Shown: positions 39,325 through 49,800, counted from the first letter of the stretch. The stretch: 64,000 nucleotides of DNA from Bartonella tribocorum CIP 105476 (GCF_000196435.1 NC_010161.1:1857501-1921500), one strand, 5' to 3'. Numbers and translations: made by a program. Notes: generated from the letters alone by a model not told the origin.

Positions 39325-40356
39325 ATGGAAACGACACCTCCCCAAAAACTTCCTGTTACAGTTCTCACGGGCTATCTTGGTGCAGGGAAAACCACCCTTC
39401 TCAACCGCATTCTCAGTGAAAATCATGGTAAACGTTATGCCGTCATTGTCAATGAATTTGGTGAAATTGGAATTGATAATGACCTGATCATTGAATCCGA
39501 TGAAGAAATTTATGAAATGAATAACGGCTGTGTTTGCTGCACCGTGCGCGGTGATCTCATTCGCATTCTGGAAAGTCTGATGCAACGCTCCCATCGATTT
39601 GATGCAATTATTATAGAAACAACAGGGCTTGCTGACCCCATTCCTGTTGCACAAACCTTTTTCATGGATGATACTGTCCATGAAAAAACAGCTCTCGACA
39701 GTGTCATAGCGGTCGTTGATGCAAAACATTTTCCCTCTCAACTGAAAAAAAGTCGTGAAGTTGAAGAGCAAATTGCTTTCGCAGACATTATTCTTTTAAA
39801 TAAGATTGATCTCGTCACAGCACAAGAACGTGCCCATGCTGAATCTCTTATTCTTGCCATTAATCCTCGCGCCATACTCTATACAACACAGCGCACCAAT
39901 ATTCCTCTTGATAAACTCCTCAATTGTGGTTTCTTTGATCTCCAACGCGCTTTAGACCATGAGCCTCATTTTCTTGATCACGAGCATACAGATCAACATG
40001 GAGATCATGTGTGTGATCCCGATTGCCATCATGACCATCATCATCACACATCGAGCATTCATGATATTACCGTCACTTCTATAAGTTTAAAAACAGGAGC
40101 CCTGCAACCAGAAAAGTTTTTCCCTTGGATCCAACAGGTTACGCAGCAACAAGGACCAGATATCTTGCGTCTTAAAGGCATTATTGCCTTTCAAGGAGAT
40201 GATGATCGTTATGTCATTCAAGGCATTCATATGTTTCTTGAGGGACAACATCAACGCCCATGGCGTGAAGATGAAAAACGAGAAAGCCGCCTTGTTTTTA
40301 TCGGACGCTGTCTTGATGCTGAAAAGTTAAAAACTGGTTTTGAAAATTGCGCATAA
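39325..40356 (+). CDS. CobW/COG0523-family zinc-type GTPase metallochaperone
   Basis: A G3E GTPase that delivers metal to target proteins. Walker A is GYLGAGKTT (from residue 16), and the metal-binding CxCC motif is GCVCCTV (Cys69, 71, 72). GTP specificity is shown by LLNKIDLV. The region before the C-terminal domain carries a His/Asp/Cys-rich loop ([20 protein letters not shown]), suggesting zinc rather than cobalt. At 343 aa it is typical. It lies between a metal-dependent hydrolase and a WD40 gene; a Zur-like regulator is at the start of the window. Delivery of zinc to the adjacent hydrolase is an attractive guess only. Confidence 0.88.
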   Translation: METTPPQKLPVTVLTGYLGAGKTTLLNRILSENHGKRYAVIVNEFGEIGIDNDLIIESDEEIYEMNNGCVCCTVRGDLIRILESLMQRSHRFDAIIIETTGLADPIPVAQTFFMDDTVHEKTALDSVIAVVDAKHFPSQLKKSREVEEQIAFADIILLNKIDLVTAQERAHAESLILAINPRAILYTTQRTNIPLDKLLNCGFFDLQRALDHEPHFLDHEHTDQHGDHVCDPDCHHDHHHHTSSIHDITVTSISLKTGALQPEKFFPWIQQVTQQQGPDILRLKGIIAFQGDDDRYVIQGIHMFLEGQHQRPWREDEKRESRLVFIGRCLDAEKLKTGFENCA

Positions 40357-40367
40357 GCATAAAATGA

Positions 40368-41345
40368 GTGACAATGCCAAACATTATCCATTATGATCTC
40401 CAAAGTTACTGCCTTTCCTGTGGTTTTATAGGCAACAAACCAGCCTTTGTTTCCGTAGAAGGTTTGATTGTTTTTTTAACCCCAACCCCACAAACCTTTG
40501 AAGTTCACAAAGGAATAATTTCAAGTCATTTTTCCCATGACAATACCGCGATCATCACAGGAGGAGAAGATGGAAAAGTCTGTCAAACAAGAGCTGATGG
40601 TCACACAGAACTTCTCAGTCAAAAAGAACGCAAATGGATAAATAACGTTGCTTTTGGTCCCCAAAAAGCTTTTGCCTTTTCCGCCTCACGTCTCACATTT
40701 GTACATGTTGGAAAAGAACGACAAGAGTTTACGTATGAGCGCAGTATAGAAGGATTGGCTTTTGCCCCAAAAGGTTTACGACTTGCGGTTGCCCATTACA
40801 ATGGCGTTACGCTTCATTGGCTCTCAACGCAAACATCTCCCACCACATTGGTATGGAAAGGCGCTCATTGTGGCGTCACCTTTTCACCAGACAACCGCTA
40901 TGTCATTTCCACGATGCAAGAAAACGCCTTGCACGGCTGGCGTCTTACCGATCATCAACATTTACGCATGAGTGGTTACCCAAGCAAAGTCAAAAGTTGG
41001 TCTTGGAGTGCAAAAGGAAAATGGCTCGCAACATCAGGTGCTTCTGCAGCAATTGTTTGGCCCTTTCATACAAAAGACGGCCCCATGGGAAAAACACCCT
41101 TAGAACTTGGAACACGAGCAAATGCACTTGTTAGCACCGTTTCATGCCATCCAAGCAAAGAAATTGTAGCGATAGGCTTCAATGATGGAATGATTTTAGC
41201 GGCACATTTTCGTGATGGAAAAGAAGTCATTCTAAAAGGTTATGGGAAAAGCGCTATCTCAGCACTCAGCTGGGATCAAACAGGGCAAAACCTCACCTTC
41301 GGCAGCGAAAATGGTGAATGTGGTGTGATCAATATCACTGATTAA
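40368..41345 (+). CDS. WD40-repeat protein
   Basis: A 325-residue beta-propeller protein. Repeats are visible as ISSHFSHDNTAIITGGEDGKV, IEGLAFAPKGLRLAVAHYNG, GVTFSPDNRYVISTMQENAL, SWSWSAKGKWLATSGASAAI and ALSWDQTGQNLTFGSENGE. No signal peptide. The frame opens at GTG (40368) with an ATG two codons later; either may be used. It begins 11 bases after the CobW stop. In alphaproteobacteria a WD40 gene regularly follows this CobW type. It presumably scaffolds the same metal-related process; function unproven. Confidence 0.82.
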   Translation: MTMPNIIHYDLQSYCLSCGFIGNKPAFVSVEGLIVFLTPTPQTFEVHKGIISSHFSHDNTAIITGGEDGKVCQTRADGHTELLSQKERKWINNVAFGPQKAFAFSASRLTFVHVGKERQEFTYERSIEGLAFAPKGLRLAVAHYNGVTLHWLSTQTSPTTLVWKGAHCGVTFSPDNRYVISTMQENALHGWRLTDHQHLRMSGYPSKVKSWSWSAKGKWLATSGASAAIVWPFHTKDGPMGKTPLELGTRANALVSTVSCHPSKEIVAIGFNDGMILAAHFRDGKEVILKGYGKSAISALSWDQTGQNLTFGSENGECGVINITD

Positions 41346-41864
41346 ACCAAGTACCAACAAGTACAACCATCACCGATAAACACACACAATCTTCTAGAAA
41401 TCTCAGCCCCGCACATCTCTAGAGCTTGCAGAAATCCTAAACACCTTCCCCAAAAATCTCTCAAAAAGTCTCTAAAATTTTTATAATCATGAAGTCTTCC
41501 ATCTTCCTAATCTCCCCGCTTTAGACAAGAAAAGACCTTAAACATGTTTTAACCTCTTGGTATCATTCCTCCGTACAAAAATACTATACCTATAAGACCG
41601 CACCACCCCATTGCCTATAAAGCCCCCTCCCTCTATAATAATCTATGCTATGAGTTGCACACACCCATAAAAACACTTTTCTTAGAATTTGAGCAAAATA
41701 TAGCTTACATTATTATCGAAAAAACTTATTTATTCCTACGATCAGAAGAAGGGAACTCAACATTATTTTTTTAAATAAAAATTTTTGACCTCCACCCCAC
41801 ACCTCAAGGGACGGAATTCTCAACTAATTCTGATTTACAATTCGACTTCTTGTCTCAACATATC
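41346..41864. other. Spacer after WD40 gene
   Basis: About 520 bases with no supported gene. No clear terminator was found. Confidence 0.45.
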
Positions 41865-42200
41865 CAGTTGATTTATAAAGAATATTCATTGTTTTACATA
41901 TCGAATGAAAGCCCTTCAAATTGTAAAATTCTCTTATTTCAAATCTGTTTATATTGAATGAACAGAAACCTTTTGCTTGCACATTGCAAACAGGGAAACC
42001 GTATCAATACAAAACATTGAAAAAATGACTAAAAATACTTCTTACGAACACTTTTGAGAGCTAAAGTCACCGCAATATTGAAGCTGGAAAATAGAATGAT
42101 GATACCCACTTATTACAGCAATAAAAATAATCTATATAAAATTACTCTTGGCATCTATCATTTGTAAAAAAAACACTCCTAAAAACACGATAAAGCCTTC
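41865..42200 (+). pseudogene. Integrase leader and N-terminus relic
   Basis: Leader elements (TTGATTTATAAAGAATATTC, ATTGAATGAACAGAAACC, TGCTTGCACATTGCAAAC) are followed by degraded codons (ATATTGAAGCTGGAAAATAG corresponding to LEAGK) that soon lose similarity. It is the last plus-strand relic before the autotransporter array. Confidence 0.55.
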
Positions 42201-42755
42201 TTTACTTTTTATGATAATCTGACCTCAAGTGCTCTCTGTCTTTTCTAAAAAAAACAAGTATCTCTCTAAAATTCTCAAGTAAATTTCCTAAAAAAGAAAA
42301 CAAAAATATGCATATTGATGGATATAAACGTGAATGCAGTTTATATTTTTGTATAAAATTATATTTTTATCTAAAATAAAATTCAAAAGATACATAAAGA
42401 TCATAAGCCTTAAACTTGCGATCTATAAAAAGTAATAAAGCAACGAACAAACATAACCATAAAAACTCTTAAAAAAATACCTAAAAACCAGCTCTCTTCA
42501 ACTTTATATTAACAAAGCAACCATCAATACCGCCTCTTTTGAGAGATTAGTCCACAAGCATTCAAGCCTCTCACATTCACTATAAAATCTGTTTTTCATC
42601 TCATAACATCAAAAATTTTAGAAAAACTCTTCATCACAGATGAAGAAAGTCTATAACGAGCATTTTCAATCTATAAATCAAAAAAATCATTTATTGTAAC
42701 CTTTTATATCAAAAAATAACTATATTGATGAAGCAAAATGAATTTTAACATAGTA
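42201..42755. other. AT-rich spacer downstream of the first autotransporter
   Basis: About 550 AT-rich bases with no supported gene. Confidence 0.45.
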
Positions 42756-42779
42756 AAAGGCAGTAAAACTTCTGCCTTT
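42756..42779 (-). terminator. Terminator after autotransporter 1
   Basis: On the minus strand AAAGGCAG-AAGTTTTA-CTGCCTTT with a short T run, 20 bases past the stop codon. Confidence 0.65.
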
Positions 42780-42798
42780 CATCATAGTTTATGTATAG

Positions 42799-45700
42799 CT
42801 AAAAAAGATGACGCAATCCGGCAGAGAAATGCGCTCCGGAAAAACCAACTTTCTTCAACCTATGTTGATAAGTAACATCTCCATGAAGAGAAAGTTTTGA
42901 AGAAAGACGCGCATCAAACCCAAGCCCTGCCTCCAAAGAAGAGCCAAAAGAACCTAACTGGAAATCGTTTTTAAAAGAAACAAATTGCTTATCTTCAAAA
43001 CTATGCAAATAAGAAAGCTTACTATAAAAAGAAACCTCACGTCCCTTTTCGGAAATACCTAGCGTCTTGCTTAAACGCCCACCAACACGCCCCATCCATT
43101 GATGAAATTTTCCTAAATCAACATCAAGATTATCAACATCAAGCGCTTGATGAAATTGAAGATACTGATAAACAATCTGAACCTGCGGATCAAAAACAAC
43201 GCCTTTATCGCCTATTGCAAACGTTCTACCACTCGTTAAAGAACCACTAAACTGTTTCCCCTTTAATGCAACAACTTTGCCTCGTGCAAGGGTCAAAACA
43301 TCACCCTTAAAAAGGCCATACGATAACACCCCATCCATATAAAAACCGGTATCATGCTGCAAACTTCCATAAGCCCCAACAGACCATTTATGAAATGCGC
43401 TTTTTTTGCTTTGTTCAACATTCTGAGGGTGTAGAGAAAGGTTTCCATAGTTTCCCAAAGCCCCAAAGAATGTACGCGTATATAAACTCTCAATCTCATT
43501 TAACAAAACACCTGCTTGAAATGCATTATAATCGAGCTCAGCGCCATAGCCATATTCAAAAGCAGATAAATTGGAAGCATAATGATGGCTCCCCCCATAA
43601 GCACGCAGAAAAAAGGCTGTGTTTTCATCTTCTTTCCAAGAAGAGTGAAAAACACCCCGCATTGTCTCCAACTTTTTATTTTGCGTAGTCATATCCATCA
43701 AACCCGCATGGAATAAAGCATTTGGCAAAAGAAGATAAGTAGGCAATTGCGGAACAACGGCTCTAATACCTAGCTCAGGCTGAACATCAAGCGGCATAGG
43801 GAGATTAGAGGAAGGTTTCAAAGCATCAGAGGACGTAGAAGGCTTTGGTTCAACAGCATCAGAAGGAGGAGAAACAGGATCAGAATCCGTAGCTGAAGGA
43901 ACAACCGGAACAGGTGGCTCAGATGGCAACGATGTAGGAAGTGAATCGGGAAGTAGAGGATCAACAGGATCAGAGGATGCAGAAGAAGGCGGGGAAGATA
44001 TAAACGACGTAGAAAGCAAATCGGGAGATGGAGGATCAACAGGAGCGGAGGACTCAGAAAAAGGTGAGTCAGACATAAACGACGTAGAAAGTGGATCGGG
44101 AGGTGGAGGGTCAACAGGAGCGGAGGACTCAGAAAAAGGTGAGTCAGACATAAACGACGTAGAAAGTGGATCGGGAGGTGGAGGATCAACAGGAGCGGAG
44201 GACTCAGAAGAAGGCGAGTCAGACATCAACAACGTAGGAAGAGGATCGGGAGGTGGAGAGTCTACAGGATAAGATAATGAAAACGGAGAAGGTTTACCAA
44301 ATGGACCATTATAAGAACCTAATCTAGAAGAAATATAGATACCTTCAAGACGAAAATCCCAAAAATCCCCCTCACCTTCCACTAATCTTTGCGTAGCATT
44401 CGCTTCTCCAAAGGGCGAACCTGGACCATAACCACGAATACGATATTGATAAGGAAAACCCTTCACCGTAGTATAATCATCATAACCATTGGCGAGTCGA
44501 AAAGAACCTGCCTGTGCTGTTCCAGCAACTTGAATGAGTGAAATGCTTTGATCTCTTCCCTCGTAGACTTCTTTACTTGCATATTTTGGAAAATTTTGCA
44601 CACGAATGAATGTCGTTCCAGAAACATCACCATAGATCAATATGCGATCCGTCTTTTGGGAATCAAACAACCCCTCATCACTCAAAAATGCATTCAATCT
44701 AATCTGAGCATTTCCCTCAGCACTGTAGACTTTTTTATCTATTGAATCTGAAATGTTATCTCTTGCATCTATATTTGTTTTTTTTCCAATGCGCAGGGTT
44801 TGATAACCACTATCTTCATCAAAGATCAATGTGCTATTGGAAAGGTGTAGAGAAGAAAGTGATGAAACAGACTCCTGTAAACCATTGTATTTACTTTTGG
44901 TAAGATACCATTTTGAATAATGAACTAACTCTAAATCAATAACCGATCTATCCTCAACACGCGTCCCTCCTTTAAGAAAAGAAGAATTTGCTTTCACCAA
45001 TAGAGAAGCATTATTTTCAGCTTTTAGCAACAAATCACCAGAGATTTTTGTTTCATCCGATAATTCAAGAGTGCCTTTTACTCCATAGTCTTTATTCCCC
45101 TTCGCATAAATCGCAATCCCGTCTGGAACTGTCATATTTGTCTCTGATAAATGAACAAATGCCCTCCCCGTGATAACTTTTTTGGTTTCTAAATTTTTTT
45201 CATCATCTCGTTGCCTCAACATTTTAGCAAACTCTTCTGAAGCTAAAACATTAAAATACAAACCATGTGCTCCCTCTCCTTTCACAGAAATATTATTTTT
45301 TTCTATCTTAATATTTGTATTTTTAAAGCCATTTGGTAAGATATGCCTTTGGATTAACCTACTATTATCATTGACATAACCTGAAAAGTTTTTAATCAAG
45401 AATGCATGCATAGAGTTAAGCTGAAAAAAGCCATTTTTTAAATAAACATCCCCCCCTTGAAAAACCTCAAAAGCTTCTGGCAATCCCCCCATAGCACTAT
45501 CACCACCCGTTCCCGACTCTTCCCTCCTTCCTTGTCCCATAATACCTATATTATCAAGAAAATAGCGCCCCTCAAACAGAGTTGAAAATGAGCCAATCTG
45601 GTTAAAATTAACAGTACCGTCTGACATTCTAACCATTGCACCAAAACCACTCATAATACCGATACTTTTTACATTCGAATTATTGGGCTCAATATCGATA

Positions 45701-46179
45701 TTTACACTCTCTAAAGCAATATTTGCTCCTCTCCCCCATGCATAAATAGCATGTGAAGTTCCCTTAATTTCCCCTAATGTCATGCTAATAACTGCATCTT
45801 GAGCACAAAGAGCAGGTATGTCCTTAAAATTTGAAATTGCTAGATTAAGTCTTCCACCATTTCTTACATACGCCCCATAAGCAGATGTTTTGTCTGGATT
45901 ATCACCATAAACTGTTACCTGAGATGCATTAACAATAGTGCCTGCCTTTTCTACATATATAGCTGCAATAGGTGCAGTACTAGCAGACGCCTCCTGAGAA
46001 CTTTTTAAGTAATAAACTTTATTTGCAAGGAAGTGTATTCTTTTATCATCACAATTATAAAACACCCCTCTTCGATCACTTGAAAAGTCCGTAGAACTAA
46101 CATAAGTAACCTGTAAAAAATAAATAATAGCTGTTGTAAAGTTACATAAAAATACATGTTTGTGAAATAAATAAACCAT
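42799..46179 (-). CDS. Autotransporter 1 (type Va, Iba-like)
   Basis: A 1126-residue monomeric autotransporter, which exports its own N-terminal passenger through a C-terminal barrel. The signal peptide is MVYLFHKHVFLCNFTTAIIY. Soon after is the family's N-terminal motif FYNCDDKRIHFLANKVYYL. The passenger is a Gly/Asn/Ser-rich beta-helix-like region (SGDLLLKAENNASLLVKANS). The DFWDFRLE motif ends the passenger. A Pro/Ser linker with five copies of a 25-residue repeat (43894-44268) follows. The barrel starts near VVPQLPTYLLLPNALFHAGL and ends in LRHLF with the required terminal Phe. The last 1.14 kb are nearly identical to autotransporter 2. The Iba label is from family knowledge, since adhesins of this kind are induced during infection. 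Confidence 0.9.
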   Translation of the reverse strand: MVYLFHKHVFLCNFTTAIIYFLQVTYVSSTDFSSDRRGVFYNCDDKRIHFLANKVYYLKSSQEASASTAPIAAIYVEKAGTIVNASQVTVYGDNPDKTSAYGAYVRNGGRLNLAISNFKDIPALCAQDAVISMTLGEIKGTSHAIYAWGRGANIALESVNIDIEPNNSNVKSIGIMSGFGAMVRMSDGTVNFNQIGSFSTLFEGRYFLDNIGIMGQGRREESGTGGDSAMGGLPEAFEVFQGGDVYLKNGFFQLNSMHAFLIKNFSGYVNDNSRLIQRHILPNGFKNTNIKIEKNNISVKGEGAHGLYFNVLASEEFAKMLRQRDDEKNLETKKVITGRAFVHLSETNMTVPDGIAIYAKGNKDYGVKGTLELSDETKISGDLLLKAENNASLLVKANSSFLKGGTRVEDRSVIDLELVHYSKWYLTKSKYNGLQESVSSLSSLHLSNSTLIFDEDSGYQTLRIGKKTNIDARDNISDSIDKKVYSAEGNAQIRLNAFLSDEGLFDSQKTDRILIYGDVSGTTFIRVQNFPKYASKEVYEGRDQSISLIQVAGTAQAGSFRLANGYDDYTTVKGFPYQYRIRGYGPGSPFGEANATQRLVEGEGDFWDFRLEGIYISSRLGSYNGPFGKPSPFSLSYPVDSPPPDPLPTLLMSDSPSSESSAPVDPPPPDPLSTSFMSDSPFSESSAPVDPPPPDPLSTSFMSDSPFSESSAPVDPPSPDLLSTSFISSPPSSASSDPVDPLLPDSLPTSLPSEPPVPVVPSATDSDPVSPPSDAVEPKPSTSSDALKPSSNLPMPLDVQPELGIRAVVPQLPTYLLLPNALFHAGLMDMTTQNKKLETMRGVFHSSWKEDENTAFFLRAYGGSHHYASNLSAFEYGYGAELDYNAFQAGVLLNEIESLYTRTFFGALGNYGNLSLHPQNVEQSKKSAFHKWSVGAYGSLQHDTGFYMDGVLSYGLFKGDVLTLARGKVVALKGKQFSGSLTSGRTFAIGDKGVVFDPQVQIVYQYLQFHQALDVDNLDVDLGKFHQWMGRVGGRLSKTLGISEKGREVSFYSKLSYLHSFEDKQFVSFKNDFQLGSFGSSLEAGLGFDARLSSKLSLHGDVTYQHRLKKVGFSGAHFSAGLRHLF
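43894..44268 (-). repeat. 75-bp tandem repeats in the autotransporter 1 linker
   Basis: Five units encoding about 25 residues each, consensus PVDPPPPDPLSTSF then MSDSPFSESSA. The second and third units are nearly identical; the outer units have diverged. They lie between passenger and barrel, where length change would keep the reading frame. Confidence 0.85.
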
Positions 46180-46346
46180 AACTCTTCTTGGCTCCTATTC
46201 CCCTACTTTTATTCATTGAATAATAATAATTTATATTTAAGCTACAAAATTCTTAAAATACAACAAATATAAAACAAGACAGTTACTTTAATACTTAATA
46301 TAACACTATATACTTATATATAAGTTACTATATAGTTTATGTATAG

Positions 46347-49300
46347 CTAAAAAAGATGACGCAATCCGGCAGAGAAATGCGCTCCGGAAAAACCAACTTT
46401 CTTCAACCTATGTTGATAAGTAACATCTCCATGAAGAGAAAGTTTTGAAGAAAGACGCGCATCAAACCCAAGCCCTGCCTCCAAAGAAGAGCCAAAAGAA
46501 CCTAACTGGAAATCGTTTTTAAAAGAAACAAATTGCTTATCTTCAAAACTATGCAAATAAGAAAGCTTACTATAAAAAGAAACCTCACGTCCCTTTTCGG
46601 AAATACCTAGCGTCTTGCTTAAACGCCCACCAACACGCCCCATCCATTGATGAAATTTTCCTAAATCAACATCAAGATTATCAACATCAAGCGCTTGATG
46701 AAATTGAAGATACTGATAAACAATCTGAACCTGCGGATCAAAAACAACGCCTTTATCGCCTATTGCAAACGTTCTACCACTCGTTAAAGAACCACTAAAC
46801 TGTTTCCCCTTTAATGCAACAACTTTGCCTCGTGCAAGGGTCAAAACATCACCCTTAAAAAGGCCATACGATAACACCCCATCCATATAAAAACCGGTAT
46901 CATGCTGCAAACTTCCATAAGCCCCAACAGACCATTTATGAAATGCGCTTTTTTTGCTTTGTTCAACATTCTGAGGATGTAGAGAAAGGTTTCCATAGTT
47001 TCCCAAAGCCCCAAAGAATGTACGCGTATATAAACTCTCAATCTCATTTAACAAAACACCTGCTTGAAATGCATTATAATCGAGCTCAGCGCCATAGCCA
47101 TATTCAAAAGCAGATAAATTGGAAGCATAATGATGGCTCCCCCCATAAGCACGCAGAAAAAAGGCTGTGTTTTCATCTTCTTTCCAAGAAGAGTGAAAAA
47201 CACCCCGCATTGTCTCCAACTTTTTATTTTGCGTAGTCATATCCATCAAACCCGCATGGAATAAAGCATTTGGCAAAAGAAGATAAGTAGGCAATTGCGG
47301 AACAACAGCTCTAATACCTAGCTCAGGCTGAACATCAAGCGGCATAGGAAGATTAGAGGAAGGTTTCAAAGCATCAGAGGACGTAGAAGGCTTTGGTTCA
47401 ACAGCATCAGAAGGAGGAGAAACAGCATCAGAATCCGTAGCTGAAGGAACAACCGGAACAGATGGCTTAGATGGCATAACCTCATCCGTAGAAGTCTCAA
47501 CTGGAACAAACGGTGCAGGCATAGGTACAGTAGAAGCTTCCTCTGGAACAGTCGGTACAGAGGGAGGCTCAGGCGGAATAGGTTTAGAAGGAGTAGGCGT
47601 AGAATCCGTAGGGATAAATGTTTCAGACGGTTCAGTTTCTTCAGGCAAAGAAGGTATAGATGGCATAAGCGGAGGCTCAACAGAAGGAGGCTGCTCAGGT
47701 AAAATAGTCTCTGTTGGTCTTTCAGAAGGGATTGTTTCTGCTTCAGATTGGGGGGGGAAAACTGTAGACGTTGGCTTAGAAGCAGTCTCAGAAGAATCTA
47801 ATTCAGGACCAATGTAAACACTTTCAAGACGAAAATCCCAAAAATCCCCTTCCCCAGCAACCAATCTATTCTTTGGATCTGCATTTCCAGAAGAAGAACT
47901 TGGACCATAAGCACGAAGCTTATATTGATAAGGAAATCCATTCACCGTAGTATAACTATTGTTTAACTTAAAAGAACTTTCCTCTGCCGTCCCAATAACT
48001 TGAACAAGTGAAATACTTTTATTCCCTTCATTGCTAGCTTCTCTTTCTGAAGTTTTTTGAAATTCTTCCATCCCAATAAGCGTGGTTCCCAAGACATTCC
48101 CGTAGATCAAAATGCGATCCGTTTGTTGAGAGTCAAATGAACCATCATTATTCATAAATGTGCTCATCTTAATCTGAGCATTACCACCTGCACCATATAC
48201 GTACTCCTCCTCATCTAACTGGTTTACACTACTTTTTTTTCCAATGTGCAGCGTTTGATAACCAGCAGATTGATAGTGATCAAAAACAATGGTACTATTT
48301 TCAAGCTCCATACCTGAAAGCGATGAAACCGTGGCATCTGGGTTCTGCAAATCCTGATATTTACTTTTGGTAAGATGCCATTGAGAGCCATTCTTTAAAT
48401 GCAAATAAATATCAGAGGTATCCTTGATACGAGAATCTCCTGTAAGTGTAGAGGAATTTGCTTCAACGAGAAGATAAGAATTATTTTCAGCTTTTAACAA
48501 CAAATCACCGGAGATTCTTGTCTTTTCTAATCTAACCTTAGCTTGGGCTCTATAAACATGTTTTCCGACACTATAAATGGCAATACCATCCGGAACCGCA
48601 AAATTTGTCTCTGACAAATGAACAAATGCCTTTCCCGGAGCAACTTTCTTTGCTCGCGAAAGCGCTCTATAACCATTGTACATATTGCCCCATACATCTT
48701 CTGGATTTAACCCATAAAAATACAGACCATAGGTTCCCTTACCCTGAACGGAAACTTTGGATTTTTCAATCTTAATATTCGTCTTCTTAAACTCATCAGC
48801 TGAATTAAGTCCTTGCCACAACAACCTGCCTTTATTATCCTCTTCATCTGAAAAATTTTTAACCAAAAAGCCATGCATATCACTAAGCTCAATAGAACTA
48901 TTATTCAATTGAACAAAACCATCTTGAGATATATCAAAAGCTTCTGGTAATTTATTGACACTTTTCTCACCAATGATAACAGTTTCTTGTTTTCCTTTGC
49001 CCTTAATGACAGAACTATCGAAACTATACTCTCCCCCATAAAGTGATGAAAATGCGCCTTTCCCATTAAAAGTAACGGTACTCCCTGACAGCCTAATCTT
49101 TGAACCAAAACTACTAATCAGACCTATCTCTACACCATTCAATTCTTTTGGTGTAGTTTCAATATTGACACGCACTAAAGCAATATCGGTTCCTTTTCCC
49201 AATGCATAAATAGCGTGAGAAACTTCCGTAATAGCCCCATCTATCATGCGAATAACTGCATTTTCAGCATGAAGAGCAGGTACATTCTTAAAATTTGAAT

Positions 49301-49652
49301 TTGTTAAATTAAGACGAGCACCCTCTTTTACAGATGCACCATATCCGAATATTTCATCTGAGCTATCACCCGTAACTGTTATCTGAGATGCATCAACAAC
49401 TGTACCTGCTTTTTCTACATATAGAGCTGAAATAGGAGTAGAACTAGAAACATATTCTTGAGAAAATTTTAAATGATAAGTTTTATTTTTAATCGTGTGT
49501 TTTTTACCATCATTGCATTTATAAAATTGAGCGTTTGGATCACAGAAGGTTGCAAAATTATTAGAATTTGCATTAACACACACGGTTGGCGAAAAAGAAA
49601 CAATAGCCGTTGTGATAAATAAAAATTTATAACCCCTTAATACATTAACCAT
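46347..49652 (-). CDS. Autotransporter 2 (type Va, Iba-like)
   Basis: An 1101-residue autotransporter. The signal peptide is MVNVLRGYKFLFITTAIVSF, ending VCVNA. The N-terminal motif FYKCNDGKKHTIKNKTYHL, then a beta-helix-like passenger and the DFWDFRLE motif follow. The linker is Pro/Glu/Ser-rich (EQPPSVEPPLMPSIPSLPE), different from autotransporter 1. A run of eight G (eight C on the coding strand) sits in it near 47750. From PVVPSATDSD to the terminal LRHLF, protein and DNA are almost identical to autotransporter 1, while passengers are only homologous. It is a separate unit with its own ribosome site; 172 bases separate it from autotransporter 3. Confidence 0.9.
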   Translation of the reverse strand: MVNVLRGYKFLFITTAIVSFSPTVCVNANSNNFATFCDPNAQFYKCNDGKKHTIKNKTYHLKFSQEYVSSSTPISALYVEKAGTVVDASQITVTGDSSDEIFGYGASVKEGARLNLTNSNFKNVPALHAENAVIRMIDGAITEVSHAIYALGKGTDIALVRVNIETTPKELNGVEIGLISSFGSKIRLSGSTVTFNGKGAFSSLYGGEYSFDSSVIKGKGKQETVIIGEKSVNKLPEAFDISQDGFVQLNNSSIELSDMHGFLVKNFSDEEDNKGRLLWQGLNSADEFKKTNIKIEKSKVSVQGKGTYGLYFYGLNPEDVWGNMYNGYRALSRAKKVAPGKAFVHLSETNFAVPDGIAIYSVGKHVYRAQAKVRLEKTRISGDLLLKAENNSYLLVEANSSTLTGDSRIKDTSDIYLHLKNGSQWHLTKSKYQDLQNPDATVSSLSGMELENSTIVFDHYQSAGYQTLHIGKKSSVNQLDEEEYVYGAGGNAQIKMSTFMNNDGSFDSQQTDRILIYGNVLGTTLIGMEEFQKTSEREASNEGNKSISLVQVIGTAEESSFKLNNSYTTVNGFPYQYKLRAYGPSSSSGNADPKNRLVAGEGDFWDFRLESVYIGPELDSSETASKPTSTVFPPQSEAETIPSERPTETILPEQPPSVEPPLMPSIPSLPEETEPSETFIPTDSTPTPSKPIPPEPPSVPTVPEEASTVPMPAPFVPVETSTDEVMPSKPSVPVVPSATDSDAVSPPSDAVEPKPSTSSDALKPSSNLPMPLDVQPELGIRAVVPQLPTYLLLPNALFHAGLMDMTTQNKKLETMRGVFHSSWKEDENTAFFLRAYGGSHHYASNLSAFEYGYGAELDYNAFQAGVLLNEIESLYTRTFFGALGNYGNLSLHPQNVEQSKKSAFHKWSVGAYGSLQHDTGFYMDGVLSYGLFKGDVLTLARGKVVALKGKQFSGSLTSGRTFAIGDKGVVFDPQVQIVYQYLQFHQALDVDNLDVDLGKFHQWMGRVGGRLSKTLGISEKGREVSFYSKLSYLHSFEDKQFVSFKNDFQLGSFGSSLEAGLGFDARLSSKLSLHGDVTYQHRLKKVGFSGAHFSAGLRHLF
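47750..47757 (-). repeat. Poly-C tract (8) within autotransporter 2
   Basis: Eight C on the coding strand, read as part of VFPPQSE. A tract of this length inside a surface-protein gene may change length by slippage and switch the reading frame. Confidence 0.6.
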
Positions 49653-49794
49653 AATTCTATTCCCAATTTTTCCTTCTCCCCCCTTAACTTAAAAATAAAA
49701 AATACTCGCAATAACGTTAACTTAAACATACGAAAAATAAGAAGTATAAAACTTAGATATGCATTTTATACTTCAAACAACACTCTATAACTTA

Positions 49795-49800
49795 TGTAAA
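49795..49800 (-). promoter_or_regulatory. Possible -35 upstream of autotransporter 2
   Basis: TTTACA is present on the minus strand but no good -10 lies 17 bases away. The surrounding 55 bases resemble the upstream region of autotransporter 1 (46285-46340), so the two promoter regions share ancestry. Confidence 0.3.

Noticed and set aside
43818..44189. Leu-rich minus-strand frame inside autotransporter 1 (and its counterpart at 47366-47680).
   Set aside because: Out-of-frame reading of the Pro/Ser repeat linker.
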